Assembly: GCF_013390595.1 (NCBI RefSeq)
Contig: NZ_JACAWV010000008.1
Location: 496,001 to 560,000 of the forward strand
Direction: 5' to 3'
Origin: Rhizobium sp. RM
GTDB taxonomy: Bacteria > Pseudomonadota > Alphaproteobacteria > Rhizobiales > Rhizobiaceae
Length of the DNA: 64,000 nucleotides
In this document: positions 9,263-18,724 of the stretch, in pieces
Position numbering within the stretch: position 1 is the stretch's first letter
How the letters are laid out: each line of letters starts with the position of its first letter
Translations under genes and position numbers: made by a program
Notes under the pieces: generated by a model
What the model was told of the DNA's origin: nothing
What the model saw: the letters and a program-made list of their open reading frames with translations, nothing else
The model's database searches: none

Positions 9263-11059
9263 ATGGTTGAGCGCGATTCAGATTTGATGGCAGAAGGCCG
9301 TATCTCAGGCGACGTGGAAGCACCGCCTGTCGCCGAATGGCGCAAACGCGTTGCACGCCTTGTAGCAGTCGGTTGCGTTGTCGCTGCCACTGCAGTCGGC
9401 GCTGGCCTGCCTCTCTTTTTAAGCAACGCAGGTTTTCAGGGCTACGTCTCCGAAGCGCGTGTCGAAATTGCCCAGACAGGATATGAGGCGCCTGATTCGG
9501 GACGTTTCCTGACGATGGCACGCAGGACGCTGCTGTCACCGACGGGGCTGGACCGGATTGCAAGCGATCTGAAGCTGAAGCCAACCGATGTGATCGGGGT
9601 TCGCAACCAGGGCGAACTCGGCCTTCTCTATGACCTTCTGACCGGCGCCGACACGCGGCCGGTTTCGCCGCGAGAGGCGCTCAATATTGCAGTTGGTGAA
9701 GCAATCAGGCTGGAATTGACGGCCGATGAAAGCACGCTTGTGGTCAAGTCGACAGCCGCGACAGCGGATGCGGCGATGCGACTTGCTGATTACGTTTCGA
9801 TGCGCGTCATGGCCGACGGCAGGGCAGGGACCATGACGCCCGCTATGCGGGAAGCCGAAAGGGCGCGTACTACATTCGACAAGGCAGAAGCCGCTGTTAG
9901 CGGCTTTCAGATGCGCCACGGCGATACGGCGTTGCCCGAAGTCCAGCAACTCGAACAGCAACTTCATGACCTTGAGAGCGTGGGCTTGAGCACACGTCAG
10001 CGGCAGCAGGCCGTCGAGGCCGATCTGACATCCGCCTCTGTCCTGAAGGCAAATGATGTTCTGGCCAACCCCTTGCCGGGAAGCTCCGCGTTTTCGGGAT
10101 TGGAAGACCTTCGGCAACGTTACGCGGCTGCCGGTATGACCCTGGCCAATGTATCGATTGACTATGGCGCGAAGCATCCGCGCCGTATTGCTGCGCAGAA
10201 CGCTGTCGATGATATCCGTGCGCAGGTCACCCCTGCACTGCGTCAGCTTGTCGACGGGTTGAAGCGCGACAGTGCCCAAATCGCTGCAGAACGGACAGCG
10301 GCAGAAGGCGAACGGAAAAAGTTGCTTGACCGGCTGAATGGTCTCGGGGTTGTTCCGGGAGAATTCTCGAAACTTCAGGCTGAACTGGAAACGGCGAGAA
10401 ATGCCTATCTGGAAGCGACAGCGAGACAGGATGCTGCCGTTTCAGCCACACCTCTGATTGAAACGAGCCTCGCGAAAAAAGCAGGCCCTGGTGAGTTGTC
10501 ACGCGACATGCTGCAGGCTGGCTTGATGGCAGGCGGCGGCGCATTGGTCGGCTTGCTCGGCGGCCTTTATTTGCTCAGCTATCGCAGGCATGACGACGAG
10601 GATGAGCAAGGCCTGACACTTTATGACGGTCAGTATGCGCCTTCCGCACTCGACGTGGATATGGTGCCTGTCCAGCCGGAAAACTTCGAACCCATGGCAC
10701 CGGCGATCTTCGATGATATCGATACACCGCTCGAGGCTGCGGTCGATGATGACGTCTATGACGATGAGGCGCAGACGGATCGTTACGCGGACTATTATGC
10801 CGAAGCCGCAAATGATGCTGACGACATGCCGCTCGACGAGCGCGTCCGTCAGGTCCTGATGGGCAACCGTACGGTTCACAACAGCGAAAATGAAGACGGT
10901 CAGCTTCCACCGTTGATGGCCGATGCGCTTTCCGGTCAGTTCGAGCATGAGCAAGCCGAGGCGGAAGAACTGCTCGCACTACGACGCGAATTGGCATTGC
11001 TGCGGGAGCATCTGGCCGACTATGCTGATCGTCGGGACGTCTACCGTAAAACCGGCTGA
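9263..11059 (+). CDS. GumC/Wzz-type polysaccharide chain-length or export protein
   Basis: This 598-residue protein has the polysaccharide co-polymerase layout: a cytoplasmic N-terminus, TM1 at about 30-53, a long periplasmic region with a coiled coil (about 200-400, including the GAKHPRRIAAQNAVDDIRAQ signature) and TM2 at about 417-438. The C-terminal cytoplasmic tail (about 440-598) is strikingly acidic and disordered-looking. It replaces the tyrosine kinase domain found in ExoP-like relatives and has no Walker A motif. It lies 112 nt downstream of the WecG-like gene. It probably works in synthesis or export of an exopolysaccharide or adhesin. Confidence 0.8.
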   Translation: MVERDSDLMAEGRISGDVEAPPVAEWRKRVARLVAVGCVVAATAVGAGLPLFLSNAGFQGYVSEARVEIAQTGYEAPDSGRFLTMARRTLLSPTGLDRIASDLKLKPTDVIGVRNQGELGLLYDLLTGADTRPVSPREALNIAVGEAIRLELTADESTLVVKSTAATADAAMRLADYVSMRVMADGRAGTMTPAMREAERARTTFDKAEAAVSGFQMRHGDTALPEVQQLEQQLHDLESVGLSTRQRQQAVEADLTSASVLKANDVLANPLPGSSAFSGLEDLRQRYAAAGMTLANVSIDYGAKHPRRIAAQNAVDDIRAQVTPALRQLVDGLKRDSAQIAAERTAAEGERKKLLDRLNGLGVVPGEFSKLQAELETARNAYLEATARQDAAVSATPLIETSLAKKAGPGELSRDMLQAGLMAGGGALVGLLGGLYLLSYRRHDDEDEQGLTLYDGQYAPSALDVDMVPVQPENFEPMAPAIFDDIDTPLEAAVDDDVYDDEAQTDRYADYYAEAANDADDMPLDERVRQVLMGNRTVHNSENEDGQLPPLMADALSGQFEHEQAEAEELLALRRELALLREHLADYADRRDVYRKTG

Positions 11060-11146
11060 CTCGCCGTTGCCCAAACTGCATTTCCTCTTGCATTCCTGTA
11101 AGCCTCGCACCATACGGGGCTACCTAATCCAGCAGGAGCAGAATGC

Positions 11147-12046
11147 ATGGCAGTTGTGATTGACGGTAAAGCGAAGGCGGCCTCCGTAACCGAAGCGGTG
11201 CGCATTTCCGCGGAAGCTCTTGAAGCGGCCACTGGCGCCAAGCCGGGTCTTGCCGTTGTCATCGTGGGCGACGATCCTGCCAGCCATGCCTATGTCAACT
11301 CCAAGAGCAAGATGGCGAAGCAATGCGGTTTCAACTCCATTCAGCATACGCTGCCGGAAGAAACGTCGCAGGGCGATCTCCTTTCGCTTGTGGCCGAACT
11401 GAACGCCGATAGCGCCGTTCACGGCATTCTGGTGCAATTGCCTCTGCCCAAGCATTTCGATTCCGAAGCCGTGATTCAGTCGATCCTGCCGGAGAAGGAT
11501 GTGGACGGTCTGAGTGTGCTGAATGCGGGCAAGCTGGCTACAGGCGACCTTGAAACCGGTCTGATTTCCTGCACCCCGGCCGGCGCCATGCTGCTCGCAC
11601 GCAGCATTCACGGTGACGACCTTTCCGGGCTGAACGCCGTGGTGATCGGTCGCTCCAACCTGTTCGGCAAGCCGATGGGACAACTGCTGTTGAACGCCAA
11701 TGCCACGGTCACGATGGCGCACTCCCGTACCAAGGATCTCGCAGCCATCTGCAAGACGGCTGATATTCTTGTGGCAGCGGTTGGCCGTCCGGGCATGGTC
11801 AAGGGCGATTGGGTCAAGCCCGGTGCAACGGTTATCGATGTCGGTATCAACCGTATCCCGGCGCCTGAAAAAGGTGAGGGGAAATCGAAACTGGTTGGCG
11901 ATGTTGCCTATGACGAGGCAAGTGCAGTTGCTGCCGCCATCACGCCCGTACCGGGCGGTGTTGGTCCGATGACAATCGCCATGCTGATGGCAAACACTGT
12001 CATCGCTGCGCATCGCGCCCTGGGGAAGACGGCTCCAAGGTTCTGA
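11147..12046 (+). CDS. folD: Methylenetetrahydrofolate dehydrogenase/cyclohydrolase FolD
   Basis: This 299-residue bifunctional cytoplasmic enzyme interconverts 5,10-methylene-, 5,10-methenyl- and 10-formyl-tetrahydrofolate for purine, formyl-Met and C1 metabolism. The catalytic Tyr49 and Lys53 (YVNSKSK), the VQLPLP substrate loop (about 96-101), the Rossmann segment [17 protein letters not shown] and the [10 protein letters not shown] motif (about 267-276) are all present. The ATG at 11147 follows an AGCAGGAGCAG ribosome site. It converges on aglR with only 8 nt between the stops. Confidence 0.96.
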   Translation: MAVVIDGKAKAASVTEAVRISAEALEAATGAKPGLAVVIVGDDPASHAYVNSKSKMAKQCGFNSIQHTLPEETSQGDLLSLVAELNADSAVHGILVQLPLPKHFDSEAVIQSILPEKDVDGLSVLNAGKLATGDLETGLISCTPAGAMLLARSIHGDDLSGLNAVVIGRSNLFGKPMGQLLLNANATVTMAHSRTKDLAAICKTADILVAAVGRPGMVKGDWVKPGATVIDVGINRIPAPEKGEGKSKLVGDVAYDEASAVAAAITPVPGGVGPMTIAMLMANTVIAAHRALGKTAPRF

Positions 12047-12054
12047 GCCAGCCG

Positions 12055-13080
12055 CTAGTCTTTCGGTGCGGGTCCCGTTGAGGCCCGCACAACGAGTTCA
12101 GCTTTCCACAATTCCTGATGCGGCTGCGTTTCGTTGAACTTGATGCGGTTGATGAGGCGTTGGCCGATACGCACCCCGGCTGCTCTCAGTGAAGAGCGCG
12201 TGGTGGTAAGTGGTACGGAGAAATTGTCGGGCTTCAGCAATGGAAGAACGTCGTCGTGGGCAATCAACGAAACGTCCTTTCCGGGCTTTAGGCCGCGCTG
12301 ATTGAGCGAACGGACGGCGCCCAAGGCAAGCGCGGTACTGGCGCAGAGAACCGCGGTCGGGCGTTCAGCCTGCGAAAGCAGTGCTTCCATGCCCAAAAAA
12401 CCTTCCTCATCGGTCATGCTGCCGTAACGGACGTGGTCTGGTCGGAGTGGCAGACCATGAGCGGCAAGGGCGCTCTCGACACCGAGAAAGCGTCTGAAGG
12501 TGAAATCGTATCCTTCCGGCCCATTCAGAATGCCAATGCGCCGATGACCAAGCTGCAGCAGCAGATTGGTTGCGTCCTTGAAGGCACCTTCGTTGTCGAC
12601 ATCGAGAAACGGATAGTTTTCGTCCAGGCCCCAGGAACGACCATGGACGAGGAAGGGGATGGATAGCGACCGCATCATCCCCACACGCGGGTCGTTTTTC
12701 TTCATGTAGGCGAGGTAGATGCCGTCGACGCTGCCGCTGGCGGCCAGTCCGCGCAATGCTTCTTGCTCGCGCTCCAGTTCGGTGGGCATGATGACGAGGT
12801 GAAAGCCGTTGCGGGCTGCCTCTTCGCCAAGTCCGCTCAAAAATTCTCCGTAGTGGACGTCCGAGCGGTGATGCGCGCCGATCGGCATGACAAGTCCGAT
12901 GGACCCGACCTTGCCGGTTGCCAGTCGTTGTGCGGCGGCATTTGGCCGATAACCGGTTTTTTCGGCGGCTTCCATGACGCGGCGGCGCGTTTCCGCGCTC
13001 ACTTCAGGATATCCGTTGAGTGCCCGGCTGATCGTTGTCTGTGAAATGCCAAGCAATTGCGACAGTTGTTTCAAGTTCAT
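12055..13080 (-). CDS. aglR: LacI-family repressor of alpha-glucoside utilisation (AglR-type)
   Basis: This 341-residue regulator has the LacI helix-turn-helix at its extreme N-terminus (MNLKQLSQLLGISQTTISRA, then LNGYPEVSAETRRRV). A periplasmic-binding-like sugar domain follows (about 60-341). The ATG at 13080 has a perfect GGAGG 10 nt upstream and puts the HTH at residue 1, so the longer ORF from 13146 is rejected. It is divergent from aglEFGAK, as aglR is in Sinorhizobium meliloti. Two palindromic CAAAGCGCTT sites in the shared 278-nt gap are its likely operators. Confidence 0.88.
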   Translation of the reverse strand: MNLKQLSQLLGISQTTISRALNGYPEVSAETRRRVMEAAEKTGYRPNAAAQRLATGKVGSIGLVMPIGAHHRSDVHYGEFLSGLGEEAARNGFHLVIMPTELEREQEALRGLAASGSVDGIYLAYMKKNDPRVGMMRSLSIPFLVHGRSWGLDENYPFLDVDNEGAFKDATNLLLQLGHRRIGILNGPEGYDFTFRRFLGVESALAAHGLPLRPDHVRYGSMTDEEGFLGMEALLSQAERPTAVLCASTALALGAVRSLNQRGLKPGKDVSLIAHDDVLPLLKPDNFSVPLTTTRSSLRAAGVRIGQRLINRIKFNETQPHQELWKAELVVRASTGPAPKD

Positions 13081-13143
13081 GTCGCTTTTTCCTCCATGCA
13101 ATTGCTTTGGCAACAAAGGCGAAACGCCCCTCCTCAAAAGTTC

Positions 13144-13155
13144 CAAAGCGCTTAG
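13144..13155. promoter_or_regulatory. Putative AglR operator, aglR-proximal
   Basis: CAAAGCGCTTAG shares 10 of 12 bases with the perfect palindrome near aglE and lies 64 nt upstream of the aglR start codon. The central CG-flanked palindrome is typical of LacI-family operators. Its placement suggests autoregulation of aglR or looping with the second operator. Confidence 0.55.
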
Positions 13156-13297
13156 ATTTTTATCAGCGCTGTGGATTTATCTCAATGGAAAACAATGGAC
13201 CAATTTTCACGAATTGCCTCTTGGTCGATTTACTGTAACGTTTCCGTGCAAAGAGTCTCTTGACTCGCTCTTGCAGTCGATGAGATGAATAGGCAGC

Positions 13298-13309
13298 CAA
13301 AGCGCTTTG
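13298..13309. promoter_or_regulatory. Putative AglR operator, aglE-proximal
   Basis: CAAAGCGCTTTG is a perfect 12-bp palindrome 50 nt upstream of the aglE start codon. That is the expected position for a LacI-type repressor blocking the operon promoter. It lies 154 nt from the related site nearer aglR, a distance compatible with DNA looping. Confidence 0.65.
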
Positions 13310-13358
13310 ATTAATTTTTGAAAGTGTTCAGCGGTTGATGTGATGGGAGGTAAATCAC

Positions 13359-14720
13359 ATGCATAAGACTTTTTTGACGACGGTAGCCGTGATGTCGCTT
13401 CTGTCGGGAGCAGCCTTCGCTGCTGATCTGAAGTTTGCACCTGGTCAGGATGCCAAATTCAACTGGAAAAGCTACGAGGATTTCAAAACGGCGAATGCTG
13501 ACCTGAAGGGGCAGACGCTGACGATCTTCGGTCCGTGGCGTGGTGAAGACGAAGCTCTGTTCCAATCCGTTCTGGCCTATTTTGCCGATGCTACGGGTGT
13601 GAACGTTCGTTACTCCTCCTCGGAAAACTACGAGCAGCAGATCGTTATCGACACGCAGGCGGGTTCGCCGCCGAACATCGCCATTCTGCCGCAACCTGGC
13701 CTGCTGGCAGATCTTGCCGCCAAGGGTTTTCTTGTTCCGCTCGGCGATGAGACCGCCAGTTGGGTCAAGGAGAACTACGGCGCCGGACAGTCCTGGGTCG
13801 ATCTCGGCAGCTACAAGGGCAAGGATGGCAACAAGGCCTACTTCGCGTTTCCCTTCAAAGCTGACGTGAAGTCGCTGGTCTGGTACGTGCCGGAAAACTT
13901 TGAAGAAGCGGGCTACGAAGTTCCGCAGACGATGGAAGACCTGCTCAAGCTGACCGACCAGATCGTGGCCGACGGTGGCACGCCCTGGTGCATCGGTCTT
14001 GGTTCGGGTGGCGCAACCGGTTGGCCGGCGACCGACTGGGTAGAAGACCTGATGCTTCGCACGCAGCCGCTTGATGTCTACCTGAAATGGACGACCAACG
14101 AGGTGAAGTTCACCGATCCTGCGGTTGTCGGAGCGATCAACGAATTCGGCAAGTTCGCCAAGAACGAAAAATATGTCAGCGGCGGTGTGGCTGCCGTTGC
14201 CTCCACCGACTTCCGTGACAGCCCGAAAGGCCTCTTTGACATTCCGCCGAAGTGCTATCTGCATCATCAGGCATCCTTTATTCCTTCCTTCTTCCCGGAA
14301 GGCACGAAGGTCGGAACGGATGCGGACTTCTTCTACATGCCGACCTATGCATCGAAGCCGGATCTCGGCAAGCCTGTTCTGGGTGCTGGCACGCTGGTCA
14401 CGGTCACCAAGGAATCTCCGGCGGCCAAGGCTTTTGTCGAGTTCTTGAAAACCCCGATCGCGCACGAAGTCTGGATGGCGCAGTCCAGCTTCCTGACGCC
14501 TTACAAGGGTGTGAACGTCGAGACCTATGCCAACGAGCAGATGAAGCGTCAGGGTGAAATCCTCACCACGGCAACAAGCTTCGGCTTCGACGGTTCGGAT
14601 CTGATGCCGGGCAAGATCGGTGCTGGTGCATTCTGGACCGGCATGATCGACTTCGTCGGCGGTAAATCCGCTGATCAAGTTGCGGCCGATATCCAGAAGG
14701 CCTGGGACGGCCTCAAGTAA
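13359..14720 (+). CDS. aglE: Alpha-glucoside ABC transporter substrate-binding protein AglE
   Basis: This 453-residue periplasmic binding protein belongs to the solute-binding family 1 type. A Sec signal peptide (about 1-21, ending GAAFA before ADLKF) is followed by TLTIFGPWRGEDEALFQSVL. The start follows GGGAGG at 8 nt. It captures sucrose, maltose, trehalose-type alpha-glucosides (by analogy with S. meliloti AglE) for the AglFG permease. It is the first gene of aglEFGAK, with an operator 50 nt upstream and a strong hairpin just after its stop that would let it be made in excess of the membrane subunits. Confidence 0.92.
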   Translation: MHKTFLTTVAVMSLLSGAAFAADLKFAPGQDAKFNWKSYEDFKTANADLKGQTLTIFGPWRGEDEALFQSVLAYFADATGVNVRYSSSENYEQQIVIDTQAGSPPNIAILPQPGLLADLAAKGFLVPLGDETASWVKENYGAGQSWVDLGSYKGKDGNKAYFAFPFKADVKSLVWYVPENFEEAGYEVPQTMEDLLKLTDQIVADGGTPWCIGLGSGGATGWPATDWVEDLMLRTQPLDVYLKWTTNEVKFTDPAVVGAINEFGKFAKNEKYVSGGVAAVASTDFRDSPKGLFDIPPKCYLHHQASFIPSFFPEGTKVGTDADFFYMPTYASKPDLGKPVLGAGTLVTVTKESPAAKAFVEFLKTPIAHEVWMAQSSFLTPYKGVNVETYANEQMKRQGEILTTATSFGFDGSDLMPGKIGAGAFWTGMIDFVGGKSADQVAADIQKAWDGLK

Positions 14721-14734
14721 CGTCAATTGGACTT

Positions 14735-14766
14735 GGCCCGGCAGAGCAAATTTGCCGGGCCTTTTC
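14735..14766 (+). terminator. Strong hairpin after aglE (partial terminator)
   Basis: GGCCCGGCA (14735-14743) pairs perfectly with TGCCGGGCC (14753-14761) around a 9-nt loop, and TTTT follows. It lies 14 nt after the aglE stop and 71 nt before aglF. Such elements after binding-protein genes usually stabilise the upstream mRNA and lower expression of the downstream genes. Confidence 0.8.
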
Positions 14767-14836
14767 CCAACGGAACGGCTCCGGCGATCGCTGACAAAAA
14801 CAGGGCGACGCGGATAAGGAATCAAGGGAGGGGAAA

Positions 14837-15850
14837 ATGGCTGCCCAACTCGTTTCGGCGATCGGCGTCATGGTTGCCGGCGTTTTTGCCTGCGCTGCCT
14901 ATTACTGGCTGTCCGATAAATTGCTGCAGGTTATCTTTCCAGTGCGATCGGGTGACGTCATTCATGCGTCCCGCAACCTCAATCGCCGCGCAGCGGTCAG
15001 ACCATGGCTTTTCATTGGTCCGGCTGTTCTTCTTCTTCTCGTCTATCTCGTCTACCCTGTCGTCGCGACGCTGATCCTGTCGTTCCACGACCGAACGGGC
15101 AATGAATTCGTCGGCCTTGCCAACTATCGTTGGGCACTGTCTGACGCCGGGTTCCGTCAGTCGATTTTCAACAACATACTCTGGCTCGCCGTCGTTCCGG
15201 CTGCCTGCACCTTCTTCGGGCTGGTCATCGCCGTGATGACGGACCGTATCTGGTGGGGCAACATCGCCAAGTCGATCGTCTTCATGCCAATGGCGATCTC
15301 CTTTGTCGGTGCCTCCGTCATCTGGAAGTTCATCTACGAGTATCGCGCCGAAGGGCAGGTTCAGATTGGCCTGTTGAATGCCATCGTCGAGTTCTTCGGC
15401 GGCAACCCGCAAGTGTGGATCTCGATGCCGTTCTGGAACAATTTCTTTCTGATGGTCATCCTCATCTGGATTCAGACCGGCTTCGCCATGGTCATCCTGT
15501 CGGCGGCGTTGCGCGGTATTCCGGAAGAAACCGTCGAAGCGGCTGTTATCGATGGCGCCAACGGCTGGCAGATTTTCTGGAAGATCATGGTCCCGCAGAT
15601 CTGGGGCACCATTGCGGTTGTCTGGACGACGATCACCATTCTTGTCCTCAAGGTGTTCGATATCGTGCTGACCATGACCAACGGGCAATGGAACACCATG
15701 GTTCTGGCCAACCTCATGTTTGACTGGATGTTCCGTGGTGGTGGCGATAGCGGCCGAAGTGCCGTGATCGCGCTGATCATCATGGCGGCCGTAACGCCGA
15801 TCATGGTCTGGAACATTCGCCAGGCCAACCGCGAGATGGAGGGGCGCTGA
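14837..15850 (+). CDS. aglF: Alpha-glucoside ABC transporter permease AglF
   Basis: This 337-residue integral membrane protein has several hydrophobic segments and a MalF-like permease domain. The EAA loop, which docks the ATPase, is EAAVIDGANGWQIFWKIMVP (about 234-253). The start follows AGGGAGGGGAAA. aglG begins 1 nt after its stop, so the two permease subunits are made together. It pairs with AglG to form the transmembrane channel for AglE-delivered sugars. Confidence 0.93.
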   Translation: MAAQLVSAIGVMVAGVFACAAYYWLSDKLLQVIFPVRSGDVIHASRNLNRRAAVRPWLFIGPAVLLLLVYLVYPVVATLILSFHDRTGNEFVGLANYRWALSDAGFRQSIFNNILWLAVVPAACTFFGLVIAVMTDRIWWGNIAKSIVFMPMAISFVGASVIWKFIYEYRAEGQVQIGLLNAIVEFFGGNPQVWISMPFWNNFFLMVILIWIQTGFAMVILSAALRGIPEETVEAAVIDGANGWQIFWKIMVPQIWGTIAVVWTTITILVLKVFDIVLTMTNGQWNTMVLANLMFDWMFRGGGDSGRSAVIALIIMAAVTPIMVWNIRQANREMEGR

Positions 15851-15851
15851 C

Positions 15852-17012
15852 ATGGATATCGTAAAGCGCATCCGTCGCGTCGGGCTGCCGCGCCTCATCG
15901 TTCACGCCAGCGTTCTCTTCGTTGTCCTGCTCTGGCTCCTGCCCACACTCGGCATTCTGGTCAGCTCGCTGCGCGACAAGGATCAGATTACCGTCTCGGG
16001 CTGGTGGACGGCTTTTTCCAGCTCTGAACAGACGGCTGCCGTTCGCCTGGCCGACGCTTCGGTTCAGAAACAGGATGGCAACCGCTACGTCATTTCCGGT
16101 AGTGTTTTCGAAAATGGCGCTGGTGGAAAAGTCGCGGCTTTCGGTGTTCGCGTGCAGGAGCCGCGAGCCTTCAAGGCGGGCGAGGCTGCCGATATCGGTG
16201 ATGGTGAAACCCTGCTCATCAATGCCGATGGCACTTATGAATATAGCAAGACATCGAGCTTTGAGGGTGCGCGCGGCAAACGCGTCTACATTTCCGTCGC
16301 CACACCGCCGGTCTTTACGCTCGACAATTATCGCACCGTTCTGACATCCGAAGGCATCGGTCAGTCCTTTGTCAATTCGCTGACGGTTGCAGTACCGGCG
16401 ACCGTGATCCCGATCCTCATTGCCGCATTCGCTGCTTATGCGCTGTCATGGATGAGCTTCTCCGGACGCAATCTGCTGATTGCCATGGTGGTGGGTCTGA
16501 TCGTTGTGCCGTTGCAGATGTCCCTGATCCCGCTTCTTAGGCTCTACAACGAGATCGGCAACATTTTCGGAGTTCCCTCCAAGACTTATGCGGGCATCTG
16601 GCTGGCGCACACCGCTTTCGGTTTGCCGCTCGCCATCTATCTGTTGCGCAACTACATTTCCGGTCTGCCAAAAGAGATCATTGAAAGCGCGCGTGTCGAC
16701 GGCGCCAGCGACTTCGAGATTTTCGTCAAGATCATCCTGCCGCTGTCATTCCCGGCGCTGGCCTCCTTTGCCATCTTCCAGTTCCTGTGGACATGGAACG
16801 ACCTGCTCGTCGCCATGGTCTTCCTTGGCACGCAGAAGGATGAGCTGGTTCTGACTGGCGCGCTGAATGCGCTGCTCGGCTCGCGCGGCGGTAACTGGGA
16901 AATCCTCACCGCCTCGGCCTTTGTCACGATCATTGTGCCGCTGCTCGTCTTCTTCGCTCTTCAACGTTATCTCGTGCGCGGCCTGCTTGCAGGCTCCGTC
17001 AAGGGAGGCTGA
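15852..17012 (+). CDS. aglG: Alpha-glucoside ABC transporter permease AglG
   Basis: This 386-residue MalG-like permease has its first membrane helix at about 15-37. A long periplasmic insertion follows (about 45-150, rich in beta-type sequence such as NRYVISGSVFENGAGGKVAA). The core permease domain (about 165-386) has the EAA loop ESARVDGASDFEIFVKIILP. The insertion makes it longer than ordinary MalG proteins (about 280-300 residues) and is a feature I associate with AglG. It is followed 5 nt later by aglA. Confidence 0.92.
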   Translation: MDIVKRIRRVGLPRLIVHASVLFVVLLWLLPTLGILVSSLRDKDQITVSGWWTAFSSSEQTAAVRLADASVQKQDGNRYVISGSVFENGAGGKVAAFGVRVQEPRAFKAGEAADIGDGETLLINADGTYEYSKTSSFEGARGKRVYISVATPPVFTLDNYRTVLTSEGIGQSFVNSLTVAVPATVIPILIAAFAAYALSWMSFSGRNLLIAMVVGLIVVPLQMSLIPLLRLYNEIGNIFGVPSKTYAGIWLAHTAFGLPLAIYLLRNYISGLPKEIIESARVDGASDFEIFVKIILPLSFPALASFAIFQFLWTWNDLLVAMVFLGTQKDELVLTGALNALLGSRGGNWEILTASAFVTIIVPLLVFFALQRYLVRGLLAGSVKGG

Positions 17013-17017
17013 CAACC

Positions 17018-18703
17018 ATGAACGCCCATACCAAACAGGATTCGACAATGACCGCTTCGGTGACTTCCGCTCTGACACCCAACAAGGATTGGTGGCGCGG
17101 CGCTGTTATCTATCAGATCTATCCGCGCTCCTATCAGGACTCGAATGGCGATGGCATCGGCGATCTGAAGGGCATTACCGACCGCCTGGAATACATCGCC
17201 AATCTCGGTGCCGATGCAATCTGGATCTCGCCATTCTTCACCTCGCCGATGAAGGACTTCGGCTACGACGTATCGAACTATGTCGATGTTGATCCGATGT
17301 TCGGCACGCTTGCCGATTTTGACGGTCTGATTGCAGAGGCGCATCGCCTCGGCGTTCGCGTCATGATCGATCTGGTGATGTCGCACACATCCGACCAGCA
17401 TCCCTGGTTCGTCGAAAGCCGCTCCAGCCGCAACAATCCAAAATCCGACTGGTATGTCTGGTCCGACGGCAAGCCGGACGGCACACCGCCAAACAACTGG
17501 CTGTCGATCTTCGGTGGTCCGGGCTGGCAGTGGGACCCGACCCGCATGCAGTATTACATGCACAACTTTCTGACGTCGCAGCCGGATTTGAACCTGCACA
17601 ATCCGGAGGTCCAGGAAGAGTTATTGAACACCGTCCGGTTCTGGCTGAAGCGCGGCGTCGATGGTTTCCGCCTCGACACCATCAACTTCTATTTCCACGA
17701 CAAGCTGCTGCGCGACAATCCGGCATTGGCGCCGGAACGCCGCAATGCCTCGACAGCGCCGGCCGTGAACCCCTACAACTTCCAGGAACATATCTACGAC
17801 AAGAACCAGCCGGAAAACATCGAGTTCTTGAAACGCTTCCGCGCCGTGCTGGAGGAGTTCCAGGATATCGCTGCCGTGGGCGAAGTTGGCGACAGCCAGC
17901 GCGGCCTTGAGATTGTCGGTGAATATACCTCCGGCGATGACAAGATGCAGATGTGCTACGCCTTCGAATTCCTTGCTCCGGACGCGCTGACGCCACAGCG
18001 TGTCGCAGACGTTCAGGCCGATTTTGCCAAGGCTGCTCCCGAAGGCTGGGCCTGCTGGGCCTTTTCCAACCACGACGTGGTGCGCCATGTCACCCGTTGG
18101 GGCGAGCATGTCGAGGACAAGGATGCCTTCGCCAAGGTTCTGTCTGCTCTGCTGCTGACGCAGCGCGGCTCTGTCTGCATTTATGAAGGCGAAGAGCTTG
18201 GTCTTACCGAAGCGGACATCGCTTTCGAGGATTTGCAGGATCCTTACGGCATTCAGTTCTGGCCGGAATTCAAGGGGCGTGACGGTTGCCGTACTCCGAT
18301 GGTGTGGGATGCCGGTCATGCGCAGGCTGGTTTCTCGACCTCCGAGAAGACCTGGCTGCCTATTCCCGTCGAGCATAAGCAGCGTGCCGTCAGCGCCCAG
18401 CAGGGCAATGATGCGTCGGTTCTTGAACACTATCGACGTTTTCTCAGCTTCCGTAAGCAGCACGCGGCATTCGCCAAGGGTGGTATCGAATTCCAGCCTG
18501 TCGAGGGCGAGGTGCTGAGCTATAGCCGTAAACTTGGCAATGAGACCATTCTTTGCCTCTTCAACCTGTCAGCAACTGCGGCAACCGCCGCTCTTCCTGA
18601 TGGGGACTGGGAGGTGCTGGAAGGGCACGGCTTTGCGAGCAGCGCGAATGGCAACAAAATTGAACTGCCGGCCTGGGGCGCTTTCTTCGCCCGTTACGCT
18701 TGA
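17018..18703 (+). CDS. aglA: Alpha-glucosidase AglA (GH13)
   Basis: This 561-residue cytoplasmic glycoside hydrolase cleaves imported alpha-glucosides. The GH13 catalytic triad is visible: nucleophile Asp220 in GFRLDTINF, acid/base Glu289 in AAVGEVGD, and Asp353 in FSNHDVVR. The N-terminal VIYQIYPRSYQDSNGDGIGD is the oligo-1,6-glucosidase/alpha-glucosidase signature. No signal peptide, as expected for hydrolysis after uptake. The start at 17018 has GGGAGG at 9 nt; an internal ATG at 17048 is possible. It sits between aglG and aglK. Confidence 0.95.
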   Translation: MNAHTKQDSTMTASVTSALTPNKDWWRGAVIYQIYPRSYQDSNGDGIGDLKGITDRLEYIANLGADAIWISPFFTSPMKDFGYDVSNYVDVDPMFGTLADFDGLIAEAHRLGVRVMIDLVMSHTSDQHPWFVESRSSRNNPKSDWYVWSDGKPDGTPPNNWLSIFGGPGWQWDPTRMQYYMHNFLTSQPDLNLHNPEVQEELLNTVRFWLKRGVDGFRLDTINFYFHDKLLRDNPALAPERRNASTAPAVNPYNFQEHIYDKNQPENIEFLKRFRAVLEEFQDIAAVGEVGDSQRGLEIVGEYTSGDDKMQMCYAFEFLAPDALTPQRVADVQADFAKAAPEGWACWAFSNHDVVRHVTRWGEHVEDKDAFAKVLSALLLTQRGSVCIYEGEELGLTEADIAFEDLQDPYGIQFWPEFKGRDGCRTPMVWDAGHAQAGFSTSEKTWLPIPVEHKQRAVSAQQGNDASVLEHYRRFLSFRKQHAAFAKGGIEFQPVEGEVLSYSRKLGNETILCLFNLSATAATAALPDGDWEVLEGHGFASSANGNKIELPAWGAFFARYA

Positions 18704-18724
18704 GCAGATAGGGAGGAACGCCGT

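Noticed and set aside
13311-14825. 504-residue ORF antisense to aglE
   Set aside because: A shadow of the GC-rich coding frame; it crosses the aglE terminator and operator region and has low-complexity composition.
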